From the NCBI GenBank assembly GCA_023230425.1, contig JALNXI010000113.1:1-6427 (forward strand): a stretch of DNA of 6,427 bases. The letters are read 5' to 3'. A model generated the notes under the pieces. The model was given only the letters and a program-made list of their open reading frames with translations. It was not told where the DNA came from and did no database searches. Below, one piece after another: positions 1 through 5,946 of this stretch. Position 1 is the first letter of the stretch. Each line of letters opens with the position of its first letter. Source of the DNA: Methanoculleus sp. (GTDB lineage Archaea; Halobacteriota; Methanomicrobia; Methanomicrobiales; Methanoculleaceae). Both the position numbers and the translations under genes were made by a program.

Positions 1-2
1 AT

Positions 3-269
3 ATAGTCAGGTTCACGCTCACGGTTCACCCTGAAGGCGGCTTTGTCGCACCCGTGCAGATCAGGGTCTCCGCTACGGCGCTCGGGGGTGCATTCCGCAA
101 TAACCATGACCTCGGTACAGTCTCCCCGCCCTACCCGCCACTAACGTACAATATCACAACGCCCGACCTCCCACCGCTGGTCTCCACAGCGACCGTGGAC
201 GCCACAGTGACAGCGAGTGGGGGAGGTATTGTGCGGACGGAGCAGGTGCAGTTAGTCATCCGGCGATAG
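3..269 (+). CDS. C-terminal end of a beta-rich, probably exported protein (5' end outside window)
   Basis: The reading frame is open from the window edge to a TAG at 267-269, giving the last 88 residues of a longer protein. The segment is rich in Thr, Val, Pro and Ser, with alternating hydrophobic residues (FTLTVHPEGG, VDATVTASGGG, VQLVIRR), as in beta-sandwich or Ig-like repeats of archaeal surface and secreted proteins. No membrane anchor or catalytic motif is visible, and the chain ends with two arginines. A GTG at 54 is in frame, but coding character continues upstream of it, so it is probably not the start. No clear terminator follows. The family cannot be named from this fragment; the surface-protein reading is inference from composition. 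Confidence 0.6.
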   Translation: MVRFTLTVHPEGGFVAPVQIRVSATALGGAFRNNHDLGTVSPPYPPLTYNITTPDLPPLVSTATVDATVTASGGGIVRTEQVQLVIRR

Positions 270-802
270 CGTTCCATCACACCGTGCCGGATAGCAGCCA
301 GAGCAGTTCGTGCAGACGAACACCCGGGACGTTCGGATCACGTCCATGTCCCTGCACCCCCGGGTAGCCCACAGGGATCTCTCGAAATCGTTCCCGGATC
401 CGCAAAAATTCCCGGAGCCGGAGAAGACGTTTGAACAACCCGCACGGCCGGTGGGGCAACCAGAGGAGCCGGACGACAGTATAAGAAATATAGAGATTCT
501 TGAGTATCATGGGAGGCAATCATAACCCCCTCATTTCCACTGGAGGCTCAGGAAAAACCTCTGTAGAGCCCCAGAGCGCCCGGGAGACCGCCTTTATCGG
601 CAACTCCCGATACCGGCAAATATCCTGCCTTCCCCCGAATGAACCGCAATTGAGCGATGCCGGGGGGACGAACCGCCACGGCTCAGGACGTTACGGGAAT
701 GAGAACAGGGAGCCTACCACAAAAACGCTGCAGGATACCGGTTCTGGCGCCAATGACGAAAAGCGGGGCGAGTGAGAGGAAATTTACAGCCGGGGAGAGG
801 CG
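270..802. other. Non-coding or unrecognised stretch between the partial surface-protein gene and the SET gene
   Basis: No reading frame here has both a plausible start signal and recognisable protein character. A TATA-like run, TATAAGAAATATAG, lies at 480-493 on the plus strand. The ORF that could follow it starts with TTG at 500 inside low-quality sequence rich in Asn, Gly, Arg and Thr, without an SD or a known motif. On the minus strand a 31-codon ORF (252-347) encodes CTNCSGCYPARC, but it has no start context and overlaps the partial CDS. The stretch may be a decayed gene or a long 3' region. Confidence 0.4.
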
Positions 803-815
803 TTATCCCTCTCCC
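793..815 (-). terminator. Hairpin enclosing the SET gene stop codon, possible terminator or 3' stabiliser
   Basis: GGGAGAGG (793-800) and CCTCTCCC (808-815) form a perfect 8-bp stem around a 7-base loop. On the minus strand the TAA stop of the SET gene (803-805) sits in that loop. Only a weak T-run (AAATTT) follows on the transcript, so it does not look like an efficient intrinsic terminator. It could instead shape the mRNA 3' end. The function is inferred from position and pairing only. Confidence 0.35.
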
Positions 816-1249
816 TCCACCACATCGAACCAGACAGGGTCGGGGCAGTCGGGCCGGCCACCATAGTTGATGGTGATCTCCTCGCCCCTCCGAATGGTAC
901 GGTGGGCATAGATGCGGATCTCGCCCTGGAGAACGTCGCAGACATGGTCCGCATTCGCGTGGTAGGAGTGGTTGTAGAGCGACCCGTAGCCCAGCGCCAC
1001 GGCGGCCAGTTCCTGGCACTCTCCCCACGCAAAGTAGTAGTTAAAGAGGCGCGTCCGATCAAGGAGTCCCTGCTCATCCGCTCCGCCAAGCACGATCACC
1101 GGGCAGACCTCGATCAACTCACCGGCCGCAATCCCCCTGTGGGCGAATACTCCCCGGCCGCGATTATCCGTCGAACTGACGTATACGGTATCGGAAGGGT
1201 AGATGGCCCTGCTCGCCCTCATACCCTTCTCTTCAGTACTGTCCATCAT
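803..1249 (-). CDS. Small SET-domain protein, probable protein-lysine methyltransferase
   Basis: The product is 148 residues, the size of a free-standing SET domain. SET proteins transfer a methyl group from S-adenosylmethionine to lysine side chains. The order of motifs is right: NRGRGVFA at 29-36 (SAM-side N-terminal motif), an insert-like middle, LYNHSYHANADH at 91-102 (the NHS...N pseudoknot half) and GEEITINYG at 122-130 with the expected late Tyr (Y129). The post-SET cysteine cluster of histone methyltransferases is absent; only one Cys (135) follows. An archaeal enzyme of this size might act on chromatin or other cytosolic proteins, but the substrate is not shown. The start is uncertain. 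ATG 1249 and 1246 are tandem without a close SD, since AGGTG at 1268-1272 lies 18 bases off and better fits a 9-codon leader at 1233-1262. ATG 1222 (residue 10) is an alternative. The gene stands alone, divergent from the exporter operon. Confidence 0.8.
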   Translation of the reverse strand: MMDSTEEKGMRASRAIYPSDTVYVSSTDNRGRGVFAHRGIAAGELIEVCPVIVLGGADEQGLLDRTRLFNYYFAWGECQELAAVALGYGSLYNHSYHANADHVCDVLQGEIRIYAHRTIRRGEEITINYGGRPDCPDPVWFDVVEGEG

Positions 1250-1583
1250 GGTATCGCTGCATCTTCACACCTCTCGGTGCTCGAGCGCCGTCCCGGCGCA
1301 CCGGGCCGCAGAGAGAGCGGCGAGGGGAATGCACTCCGGGACTGCAACGATGGGTGAATCATAATAGTGGTCTCTGGCCAGGCAAAAAGAATGCGGGGCC
1401 AGGGCCAGAGGCAGACAGAATTTCAGCCCAATCTTCCGGGAAAAACAGGCACGCAGCAGCCGGAGACTACCGCGCGGCGAGGGAGGTCACAGCCTCACTC
1501 CGGGAGTCGGTAGAGCGGGGAATGGACAAGCGAAAGAATGTTGTATTCGCACGACTCCACTGACTCATCAGGAGGAACAAACA
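1250..1583. other. Divergent spacer between SET gene and ABC exporter operon
   Basis: About 330 bases lie between the divergent starts. A TATA-like CTATTATGAT (minus strand, about 1358-1368) could serve the SET gene with a leader of roughly 85 bases. No strong TATA box was found close to the exporter on the plus strand. A plus-strand frame from GTG 1354 to TGA 1563 is open, but it lacks an SD and family features, so it is not called. Its last 13 codons, from ATG 1522, end just before the exporter SD and could act as a leader. Confidence 0.35.
1570..1575 (+). promoter_or_regulatory. Strong Shine-Dalgarno that decides the ABC ATPase start
   Basis: AGGAGG at 1570-1575 is a near-perfect SD. Eight bases later, in the ATPase frame, stands ATC (1584-1586), not ATG, GTG or TTG. 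Spacing and frame together suggest that translation starts there or that a base differs from the true sequence. Confidence 0.6.
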
Positions 1584-2492
1584 ATCGGAGACGTCATCGT
1601 AGCACACGACCTGGAGAAGCGGTTTGAGGGTCTCATCGCAGTCGACCGCATCACCTTCCAGGTCAGGGAAGGGGAAGTCTTCGGGTTTCTCGGGCCGAAC
1701 GGGGCGGGAAAGACGACGACCATGAAGATGATCCAGTGCGTCTCCCCAAAGACCGGCGGCACCCTCGAGGTCCTCGACATGGATGTGGACACCCATCAGC
1801 GGGAGATTAAGGGCCGCCTCGGCGTGGTGCCCCAGGAGAACAACCTCGACCCGGATTTTTCAGCCTATCGAAACCTGTTGATCTATGCCCGCTACTTCGG
1901 CATCCCGAGACGGGAGGCAGAACAGCGGGCGGAAGAACTCCTCGCGTTCATGCAGCTCGAGGAGAAACGGGACGTGTTGATCGACAAACTCTCGGGCGGT
2001 ATGAAACGGCGGCTGATCATCGCCCGAGCCCTGATCAACGCACCGGAACTGCTTATCCTCGACGAGCCCACCATCGGGCTCGACCCGCAGGCGCGGCACC
2101 TGATCTGGGAGAAACTCCGGAGTCTCCAGGCGGGAGGAAACACCCTCGTCCTCACCACGCACTACCTGGACGAAGCGGAACGCCTCTGCGACCGGCTGGT
2201 GATTATGGATCACGGGAAGATCCTCGTCGAGGGCGCCCCGGCGGATCTCATCCGGGAGCATGCCGGGAGTGATGTCGTCGAGGTTGAGCGGACACCTGAG
2301 GCGATCGCCCGCCTGACCGGGCTTGGCGTGACGTATGATGTCGCCGGTGATGCGCTCCAGGTCTTCACGAACCGTCCCCATGATGTGGCACGCGAACTGT
2401 TCGAGGTCTGCCGGCACGAGGCGGTGACGGTCCGCCCGGCGACCCTCGAGGACGTCTTTCTGCGGCTGACCGGCCGTAGACTGCGGGAGTGA
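1584..2492 (+). CDS. ABC-2 type exporter ATPase, NodI/DrrA-like (non-canonical start)
   Basis: This is the cytoplasmic ATP-hydrolysing subunit of an ABC exporter, 302 residues if started at ATC 1584. The domain is complete: Walker A GPNGAGKTT at 37-45, Q-loop VVPQEN (Q84), signature LSGGM at 136-140, Walker B LLILDEP at 156-162 with D160 and E161, D-loop GLD, and H-loop H193. The stretch DPQARHLIWEKLRSL and the C-terminal LEDVFLRLTGR closely resemble NodI, the ATPase for export of lipo-oligosaccharide Nod factors, and also DrrA-type drug exporters. The frame is open from 1368, yet no ATG, GTG or TTG occurs before ATG 1722, which lies after Walker A and would give a dead protein. The SD at 1570-1575 supports the ATC start. 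The stop is 7 bases before the permease start, so the two are an operon. The cargo is unknown. Confidence 0.88.
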   Translation: MGDVIVAHDLEKRFEGLIAVDRITFQVREGEVFGFLGPNGAGKTTTMKMIQCVSPKTGGTLEVLDMDVDTHQREIKGRLGVVPQENNLDPDFSAYRNLLIYARYFGIPRREAEQRAEELLAFMQLEEKRDVLIDKLSGGMKRRLIIARALINAPELLILDEPTIGLDPQARHLIWEKLRSLQAGGNTLVLTTHYLDEAERLCDRLVIMDHGKILVEGAPADLIREHAGSDVVEVERTPEAIARLTGLGVTYDVAGDALQVFTNRPHDVARELFEVCRHEAVTVRPATLEDVFLRLTGRRLRE

Positions 2493-2499
2493 GGAGAGG

Positions 2500-3267
2500 A
2501 TGATCGATATCACCGGCAGGGTGCAAAGCGTCTGGCGAAGAAACTGGGACGCCTTCCTCAGGACCTACCGGGTAAACTTCATCCCGCCCTTCGTCGAGCC
2601 GGTCCTCTACCTCCTGGCCCTTGGGTTCGGCCTCGGAACATATATTGAGGCGGTCGACGGGATACCCTACCCCGTCTTCATCGCCCCGGCTCTCGTCTCG
2701 ATATCGGTGATGTACTCATCCTTCTTTGAGTGCACCTACTCGTCGTTTGTCCGTATGTACTACCAGAAGACGTTCGATGCCATCATCGCAACGCCGGTCA
2801 GCATCGATGAGGTGATCGCCGGGGAGATGCTCTGGGGCGCCACCCGGGGGATGATCTACGCGACGCTGATGCTCCCGGTGCTCCTCCTCTTCGGCGTCGT
2901 GACTATGCCGTCGTCCCTGCTCCTCATCCCCTTCGCGTACCTCGCCGGCCTGCTTTTTGCAGGTATCGGTATGTGCTTCACGGCGATCACGCCGAGCATC
3001 GACGCGCTGAACTACCCTGCGTTCCTCTTCATCACCCCAATGTTCCTCTTCTCGGGGACGTTCTTCCCCCTCGACCTGCTTCCGCAACCGATCCAGTACT
3101 TCGCCCTCGCCGCCCTCCCGCTCACGCACGTCGTCAGCATCAACCGGGCAATCACGCTTTCAGCCTTCTCGCCGGCGAACCTCTTCAGCCTCGCCTGGAT
3201 CGCGGTGGCGACCGTGTTCTTCTTTGTCCTCGCCATCAGGCTGATGAGAAGGCGACTTATCGCGTGA
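2500..3267 (+). CDS. ABC-2 type exporter permease, NodJ/DrrB-like
   Basis: This is the membrane subunit paired with the preceding ATPase, 255 residues, typical for ABC-2 permeases. Six hydrophobic segments lie at about 29-48, 58-76, 116-134, 139-163, 172-192 and 226-247. A cytoplasmic N-terminal amphipathic stretch (RNWDAFLRTYRVNF) precedes them and a positive tail (RLMRRRLIA) follows. The loop FDAIIATPVSIDEVIAGEMLWG after helix 2 and FLFSGTFFPLDLLP in helix 5 are characteristic of the NodJ/ABC-2 group. In this family ATPase and permease each dimerise to move lipids, glycolipids, drugs or polysaccharide precursors outward. The start is ATG 2500 with the purine-rich SD GAGGAGAGG directly before it. 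Co-transcription is likely from the 7-base gap. The substrate cannot be read from the sequence. Confidence 0.9.
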   Translation: MIDITGRVQSVWRRNWDAFLRTYRVNFIPPFVEPVLYLLALGFGLGTYIEAVDGIPYPVFIAPALVSISVMYSSFFECTYSSFVRMYYQKTFDAIIATPVSIDEVIAGEMLWGATRGMIYATLMLPVLLLFGVVTMPSSLLLIPFAYLAGLLFAGIGMCFTAITPSIDALNYPAFLFITPMFLFSGTFFPLDLLPQPIQYFALAALPLTHVVSINRAITLSAFSPANLFSLAWIAVATVFFFVLAIRLMRRRLIA

Positions 3268-3421
3268 CCGACAGGAATACGTTCCACAAGACAGGCTTTC
3301 AGGGAGCAGCGTCTGCCCCCCACTGCGTGGCCGGCTCAGGAACAGAAGGCGTGTACAGGGGGCGCTACGGGGTGGGGGATCCAGGGAACACACCTCACAG
3401 CGGGCGTGTTTATGTACGTGT
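3268..3421. other. Spacer between convergent exporter and zinc-ribbon genes
   Basis: About 150 bases separate the permease stop from the T-run of the convergent zinc-ribbon gene. No ORF with coding character and no clear plus-strand terminator hairpin were seen. The region is G-rich on the plus strand. Confidence 0.4.
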
Positions 3422-3430
3422 AAAAAAGAG
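3422..3430 (-). terminator. Oligo-T terminator of the zinc-ribbon gene
   Basis: Three bases after the minus-strand TAA (3433-3435) the transcript reads CTCTTTTTTA, a run of six T. Archaeal RNA polymerase commonly stops at such T-runs without a hairpin. No stem precedes it. Confidence 0.6.
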
Positions 3431-3432
3431 GG

Positions 3433-3609
3433 TTAGAATCGGGGTTTTCTATACTTTGGGAGGCAGTCACGGCAGTAGACAGGCCTGCCCTCAGTCGGCT
3501 TGAAAGGAACTTCGCACGCTTTGCCGCAGTCGGAACAGACTGCCTTATGGAACTCGCGGGGGCGGTCCTGGAACGAACGGGGACCCCTGCTCGGGTATCT
3601 CTCTTCCAT
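3433..3609 (-). CDS. Small zinc-ribbon protein (CxxC...CxxC type)
   Basis: A 58-residue basic protein. Cysteine pairs C25-xx-C28 and C46-xx-C49 are set to hold one zinc ion, and C32 is an extra cysteine. The core CSDCGKACEVPFKPTEGRPVYCRDC matches a widespread small zinc-ribbon family with a VPF.P..GRPVYCRDC signature, found alone or attached to other nucleic-acid-related proteins. The N-terminus and tail are rich in Arg, Pro and Lys, suggesting nucleic acid binding, but no exact function is known to me. ATG 3609 is chosen over the upstream in-frame ATG 3639, which lies inside the TATA box. With that box the transcript would start only about 5-10 bases before 3609, and no SD is present. The gene is single, with its own terminator, and divergent from the 44-residue ORF. 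Confidence 0.85.
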   Translation of the reverse strand: MEERYPSRGPRSFQDRPREFHKAVCSDCGKACEVPFKPTEGRPVYCRDCLPKYRKPRF

Positions 3610-3621
3610 GTGTTTCAACCA

Positions 3622-3636
3622 TGCAGATAGTCTGCA
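3622..3636. promoter_or_regulatory. 15-base palindrome between TATA box and zinc-ribbon start, operator candidate
   Basis: TGCAGA-TAG-TCTGCA is perfectly symmetrical (6+3+6). For the minus-strand gene it covers the stretch between the TATA box (about 3638-3648) and the expected transcription start near 3617. A bound regulator there would block the polymerase. The regulator is unknown. Confidence 0.45.
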
Positions 3637-3650
3637 CATATATAATAACC
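3637..3650. promoter_or_regulatory. TATA box serving the zinc-ribbon gene and possibly a divergent small ORF
   Basis: The A/T run at 3638-3648 reads TTATTATATAT on the minus strand, 30-odd bases ahead of ATG 3609. On the plus strand it reads ATATATAATAA, about 25 bases before ATG 3666. Both distances fit archaeal TATA-to-start spacing for leaderless or nearly leaderless mRNAs. Confidence 0.55.
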
Positions 3651-3692
3651 TGCCCGCATATATAGATGCGCTTCACGGAACCCGGGCAGGTT
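3647..3692. repeat. 10-bp inverted repeat enclosing a second TATA-like palindrome
   Basis: AACCTGCCCG (3647-3656) and CGGGCAGGTT (3683-3692) pair perfectly across 26 bases. The left arm covers the BRE position of the zinc-ribbon promoter. A nested smaller repeat, CGCAT (3655-3659) and ATGCG (3666-3670), surrounds ATATAG. As DNA this could be an operator; as RNA it could fold at the 5' end of a plus-strand transcript. Confidence 0.45.
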
Positions 3693-3800
3693 CGGCTGTC
3701 CCGGTACACCCTGCTCACCCGTTCCCACTACCCCGGTGCGTGGCAAGGTTCCCCGGAGGAGAAAATCCCCAGTAATGCGGCCGTTTACTCCGATAGATAG
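3666..3800 (+). CDS. Candidate 44-residue small protein, possibly leaderless
   Basis: The frame runs from ATG 3666 to TAG 3798-3800 and encodes MRFTEPGQVRLSRYTLLTRS... ending SNAAVYSDR. About 73% of its third codon positions are G or C, close to the neighbouring genes. The TATA box at 3638-3648 is about 25 bases before the ATG, so a leaderless mRNA is possible. No SD, known motif, membrane segment or signal peptide is visible. The start codon lies inside the inverted repeats of the zinc-ribbon promoter. Chance is a real alternative for so short a frame. Confidence 0.3.
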   Translation: MRFTEPGQVRLSRYTLLTRSHYPGAWQGSPEEKIPSNAAVYSDR

Positions 3801-3817
3801 GTAACTGTGACACAACG

Positions 3818-3829
3818 CTTTTATCGATA
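3818..3829 (+). promoter_or_regulatory. TATA box for the methyltransferase-ligase gene
   Basis: CTTTTATCGATA lies in an otherwise GC-rich spacer. Transcription would be expected near 3848-3850, just before ATG 3856 of the leader ORF and about 90 bases before the main start at 3940. Confidence 0.5.
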
Positions 3830-3855
3830 CCATCCTACCGAATGATCATCCAACT

Positions 3856-3924
3856 ATGGCACACGATAACCAATCTCTTTTGCAATCCGACAAAACACCG
3901 GTTCTACACCGGAGTTGGGACTAG
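3856..3924 (+). CDS. Possible 22-residue leader ORF before the methyltransferase-ligase gene
   Basis: ATG 3856 to TAG 3922-3924 encodes MAHDNQSLLQSDKTPVLHRS and two more residues. Its start would lie only 6-8 bases from the predicted mRNA start. Its stop falls at the beginning of the SD of the main gene (AGGGGGTG, 3923-3930), a layout that allows ribosomes to pass on to the next start. A second frame, ATG 3842 to TGA 3941-3943 (33 residues), overlaps the main ATG by ATGA but begins upstream of the predicted transcript. Neither product resembles anything known to me. Confidence 0.25.
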   Translation: MAHDNQSLLQSDKTPVLHRSWD

Positions 3925-3939
3925 GGGGTGCGGCTCAGC

Positions 3940-5931
3940 ATGACCGACGAGATCCACACAGACGAACCCCCCGATAGCAGACGCAAAGGAAAACACCGGG
4001 ACAGGCGGACGATCGGTCCGGTCCCGAACCTTGAAGAACATGTGAAATCCGACTGGTGGAGGGGCATTTTCAACCACCTGTACCTGAAGACCGACGGGGA
4101 TGTTGTCGATGACCAGCAGATCACCGAGAGAGAGATCGACAGGATTGTTCAGGTCCTGCACCTCCAGGCCGACGAGAAGATCCTCGACCTCTGCTGCGGC
4201 CAGGGAAGGCACACCCTCGAACTCGTGCGCAGAGGCTACGATGCTGAAGGCCTTGACCAGTCACACTACCTGGTCCAGCGGGCCCGGTCGACCGCGAAGA
4301 AGGAGGGGCTCTCGGTCCGGTTCCGTGAGGGAGACGCGCGCCGGTTGCCGTATCGTACTGACACCTACGACGCCGTCCTCGTACTCGGGAACAGCTTCGG
4401 CTACTTTGACTCCGTCGAGGAAGACCTGCGGATCCTCATGGAACTCCGGCGCATCCTCAAACCCTGGGGGCGGGTGCTCCTGGATGTGGCCGACGGCGAG
4501 TACCTGAAAGAACACTTTCAGGCGAGGTCGTGGGAGTGGATCGACAAGGCGATGTTCGTCTGCCGGGAACGGTCCCTTTCGCTTGATTCGCAGCGCCTGA
4601 TATCCCGGGAGGTGATCACCGACGTCGATAAGGGTGTCGTAGCCGACCAGTTCTACGCCGAACGCCTCTACACCCCCGAGGCGCTCCAGCGACTCCTTGA
4701 ACGGGCGGGTTTCTCCGGCATCACCTTCCATGATATAGCCACGGAGTCACAGCGGAACCAGGATCTCGGCATGATGGAACGCCGCCACATCGTCACCGCG
4801 GTCCTCAAGAAGGAGTGGTCGACGGCAAAAGTAAGAGGGCAGGAGAGGGCAAAACACGTCGCGGTGATGCTCGGCGATCCGGCCAAGCCCGACGCCCTGA
4901 AGCCCTCCTGCGTCTTTGATGATGACGACTTCTACACCATCGACCAGATGAAGGTGGCACTCCGGGAACTGAAGGGTTACCGGTTCACCTTCCTGTGTAA
5001 GCATGACACGATGATCCAGGACCTCACAAAACTGAAGGGGAAGGTGGACTACGTCTTCAACCTCTGCGACGAGGGGTTCAACAACGATCCGAGAAAAGAA
5101 CTCCATGTGCCGGCGCTAATGGATATACTCGATATACCGTATACAGGATCCGCGCCGCAATCGCTTGCGTTCTGCTACGACAAGTCGCTTGTGCGCGGCG
5201 TCGCGAAGGAGATGGGGATCCCTGTGCCGGACGCCTGCTTCATCACCCCCGGCGACCGCACTTATGACGTCGGGATGAGATTCCCGGTAATCGTCAAGCC
5301 AAACGCCGGTGACTCCTCATACGGCATCACGCAAAAGAGCATCGCCCATACCATCGAAGAGCTCTCCGACGTCATCAGTTCCCTGCGGATGACGCTCGGA
5401 TACGATCGCTCGCTCCTTGTCGAGGAGTTTCTTCCCGGAAAAGATATCAGTGTCGGCATCATCGGGAACCCGTCGGGATACTGCACGGTGCTTCCCATCA
5501 CCGAGGAGGACTACTCCGCGCTGCCTCCTGACCTCCCCCGGCTCTGTGGCTACGAAGCGAAGTGGCTCCCGGACTCGCCGTACTGGAAGATCGTATCACG
5601 GCCGGCAGATCTCCCCGAGGAGACCGAGAAGGTGGTCGTGCGGTGCTGCCTTGCCCTCTTCGAGCGCCTGGAGTGCCGCGACTACTGCCGGTTCGACTGG
5701 CGCCTGGATGAGCACGGGAACCCGAAGATCCTTGAGGTCAACCCGAACCCCGGCTGGTGCTGGGACGGCCACCTTGCGAAGATGGCGAGGTATGCGGGCC
5801 TCTCGTACCCCGAGATGCTCGGGCGGATCCTGAAGGCGGCGGAAGAGCGGTTCGGTATGGAACAGGAGACAGGTGCGCGCGAGGCCGGGAAGGAGTCTCT
5901 CCCGGCCGACTTCACCCGGCAGACGGCCTGA
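3940..5931 (+). CDS. Fusion: SAM-dependent methyltransferase + D-Ala-D-Ala-ligase-like ATP-grasp ligase
   Basis: A 663-residue two-domain cytosolic enzyme. Residues about 50-290 are a class I methyltransferase: motif I ILDLCCGQG (81-89), acidic D106 after strand 2, GD at 131-132, and VLVLGNSFGYF around 146-156. Residues about 305-635 have the Ddl fold: CDEGFNND 376-383, IPYTGS 399-404, DK 414-415, VIVKPNAGDSSYGI 450-463, LLVEEFLPGKD 492-502, YEAKW 538-542, and CRFDW...ILEVNPNPG 583-605. By alignment from memory with E. coli DdlB, K144, S150, R255, D257, E270 and N272 are kept as K453, S459, R584, D586, E599 and N601. The substrate side differs: no GG.S.EREVSL motif carrying E15, Y216 becomes W542, and S281 becomes G610. 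So ATP-driven amide or ester bond formation is likely but D-Ala-D-Ala is doubtful. ATG 3940 is preferred for its SD; GTG 3928 is in frame and possible. Confidence 0.87.
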   Translation: MTDEIHTDEPPDSRRKGKHRDRRTIGPVPNLEEHVKSDWWRGIFNHLYLKTDGDVVDDQQITEREIDRIVQVLHLQADEKILDLCCGQGRHTLELVRRGYDAEGLDQSHYLVQRARSTAKKEGLSVRFREGDARRLPYRTDTYDAVLVLGNSFGYFDSVEEDLRILMELRRILKPWGRVLLDVADGEYLKEHFQARSWEWIDKAMFVCRERSLSLDSQRLISREVITDVDKGVVADQFYAERLYTPEALQRLLERAGFSGITFHDIATESQRNQDLGMMERRHIVTAVLKKEWSTAKVRGQERAKHVAVMLGDPAKPDALKPSCVFDDDDFYTIDQMKVALRELKGYRFTFLCKHDTMIQDLTKLKGKVDYVFNLCDEGFNNDPRKELHVPALMDILDIPYTGSAPQSLAFCYDKSLVRGVAKEMGIPVPDACFITPGDRTYDVGMRFPVIVKPNAGDSSYGITQKSIAHTIEELSDVISSLRMTLGYDRSLLVEEFLPGKDISVGIIGNPSGYCTVLPITEEDYSALPPDLPRLCGYEAKWLPDSPYWKIVSRPADLPEETEKVVVRCCLALFERLECRDYCRFDWRLDEHGNPKILEVNPNPGWCWDGHLAKMARYAGLSYPEMLGRILKAAEERFGMEQETGAREAGKESLPADFTRQTA

Positions 5932-5937
5932 CCCATC

Positions 5938-5946
5938 GCCTTTTTA
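5938..5946 (+). terminator. Oligo-T terminator after the methyltransferase-ligase gene
   Basis: CCTTTTTAG, with five T at 5941-5945, starts about 7 bases after the TGA stop. It is a typical archaeal T-rich transcript end, without a clear stem before it. Confidence 0.5.

Noticed and set aside
252..347. Minus-strand 31-codon ORF with CTNCSGCYPARC cysteine cluster
   Set aside because: There is no SD or TATA, it overlaps the end of the partial plus-strand CDS, and the frame upstream of its ATG looks non-coding. A cluster this short can arise by chance.
500..775. Plus-strand 91-codon ORF after a TATA-like sequence
   Set aside because: It has a TTG start, no SD, low-complexity Asn/Gly/Arg/Thr composition and no recognisable motif.
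1354..1563. Plus-strand ORF directly before the ABC ATPase SD
   Set aside because: It starts with GTG without an SD, its composition is unlike a protein family, and it seems open by chance; only its last codons might matter as a leader.
1860..2513. Long minus-strand ORF opposite the ABC ATPase
   Set aside because: It is a mirror frame of a strong coding gene in GC-rich DNA. The ABC motifs on the plus strand explain the open frame.
4261..4731. Long minus-strand ORF opposite the methyltransferase domain
   Set aside because: It is a shadow of the plus-strand coding sequence with no motifs of its own.
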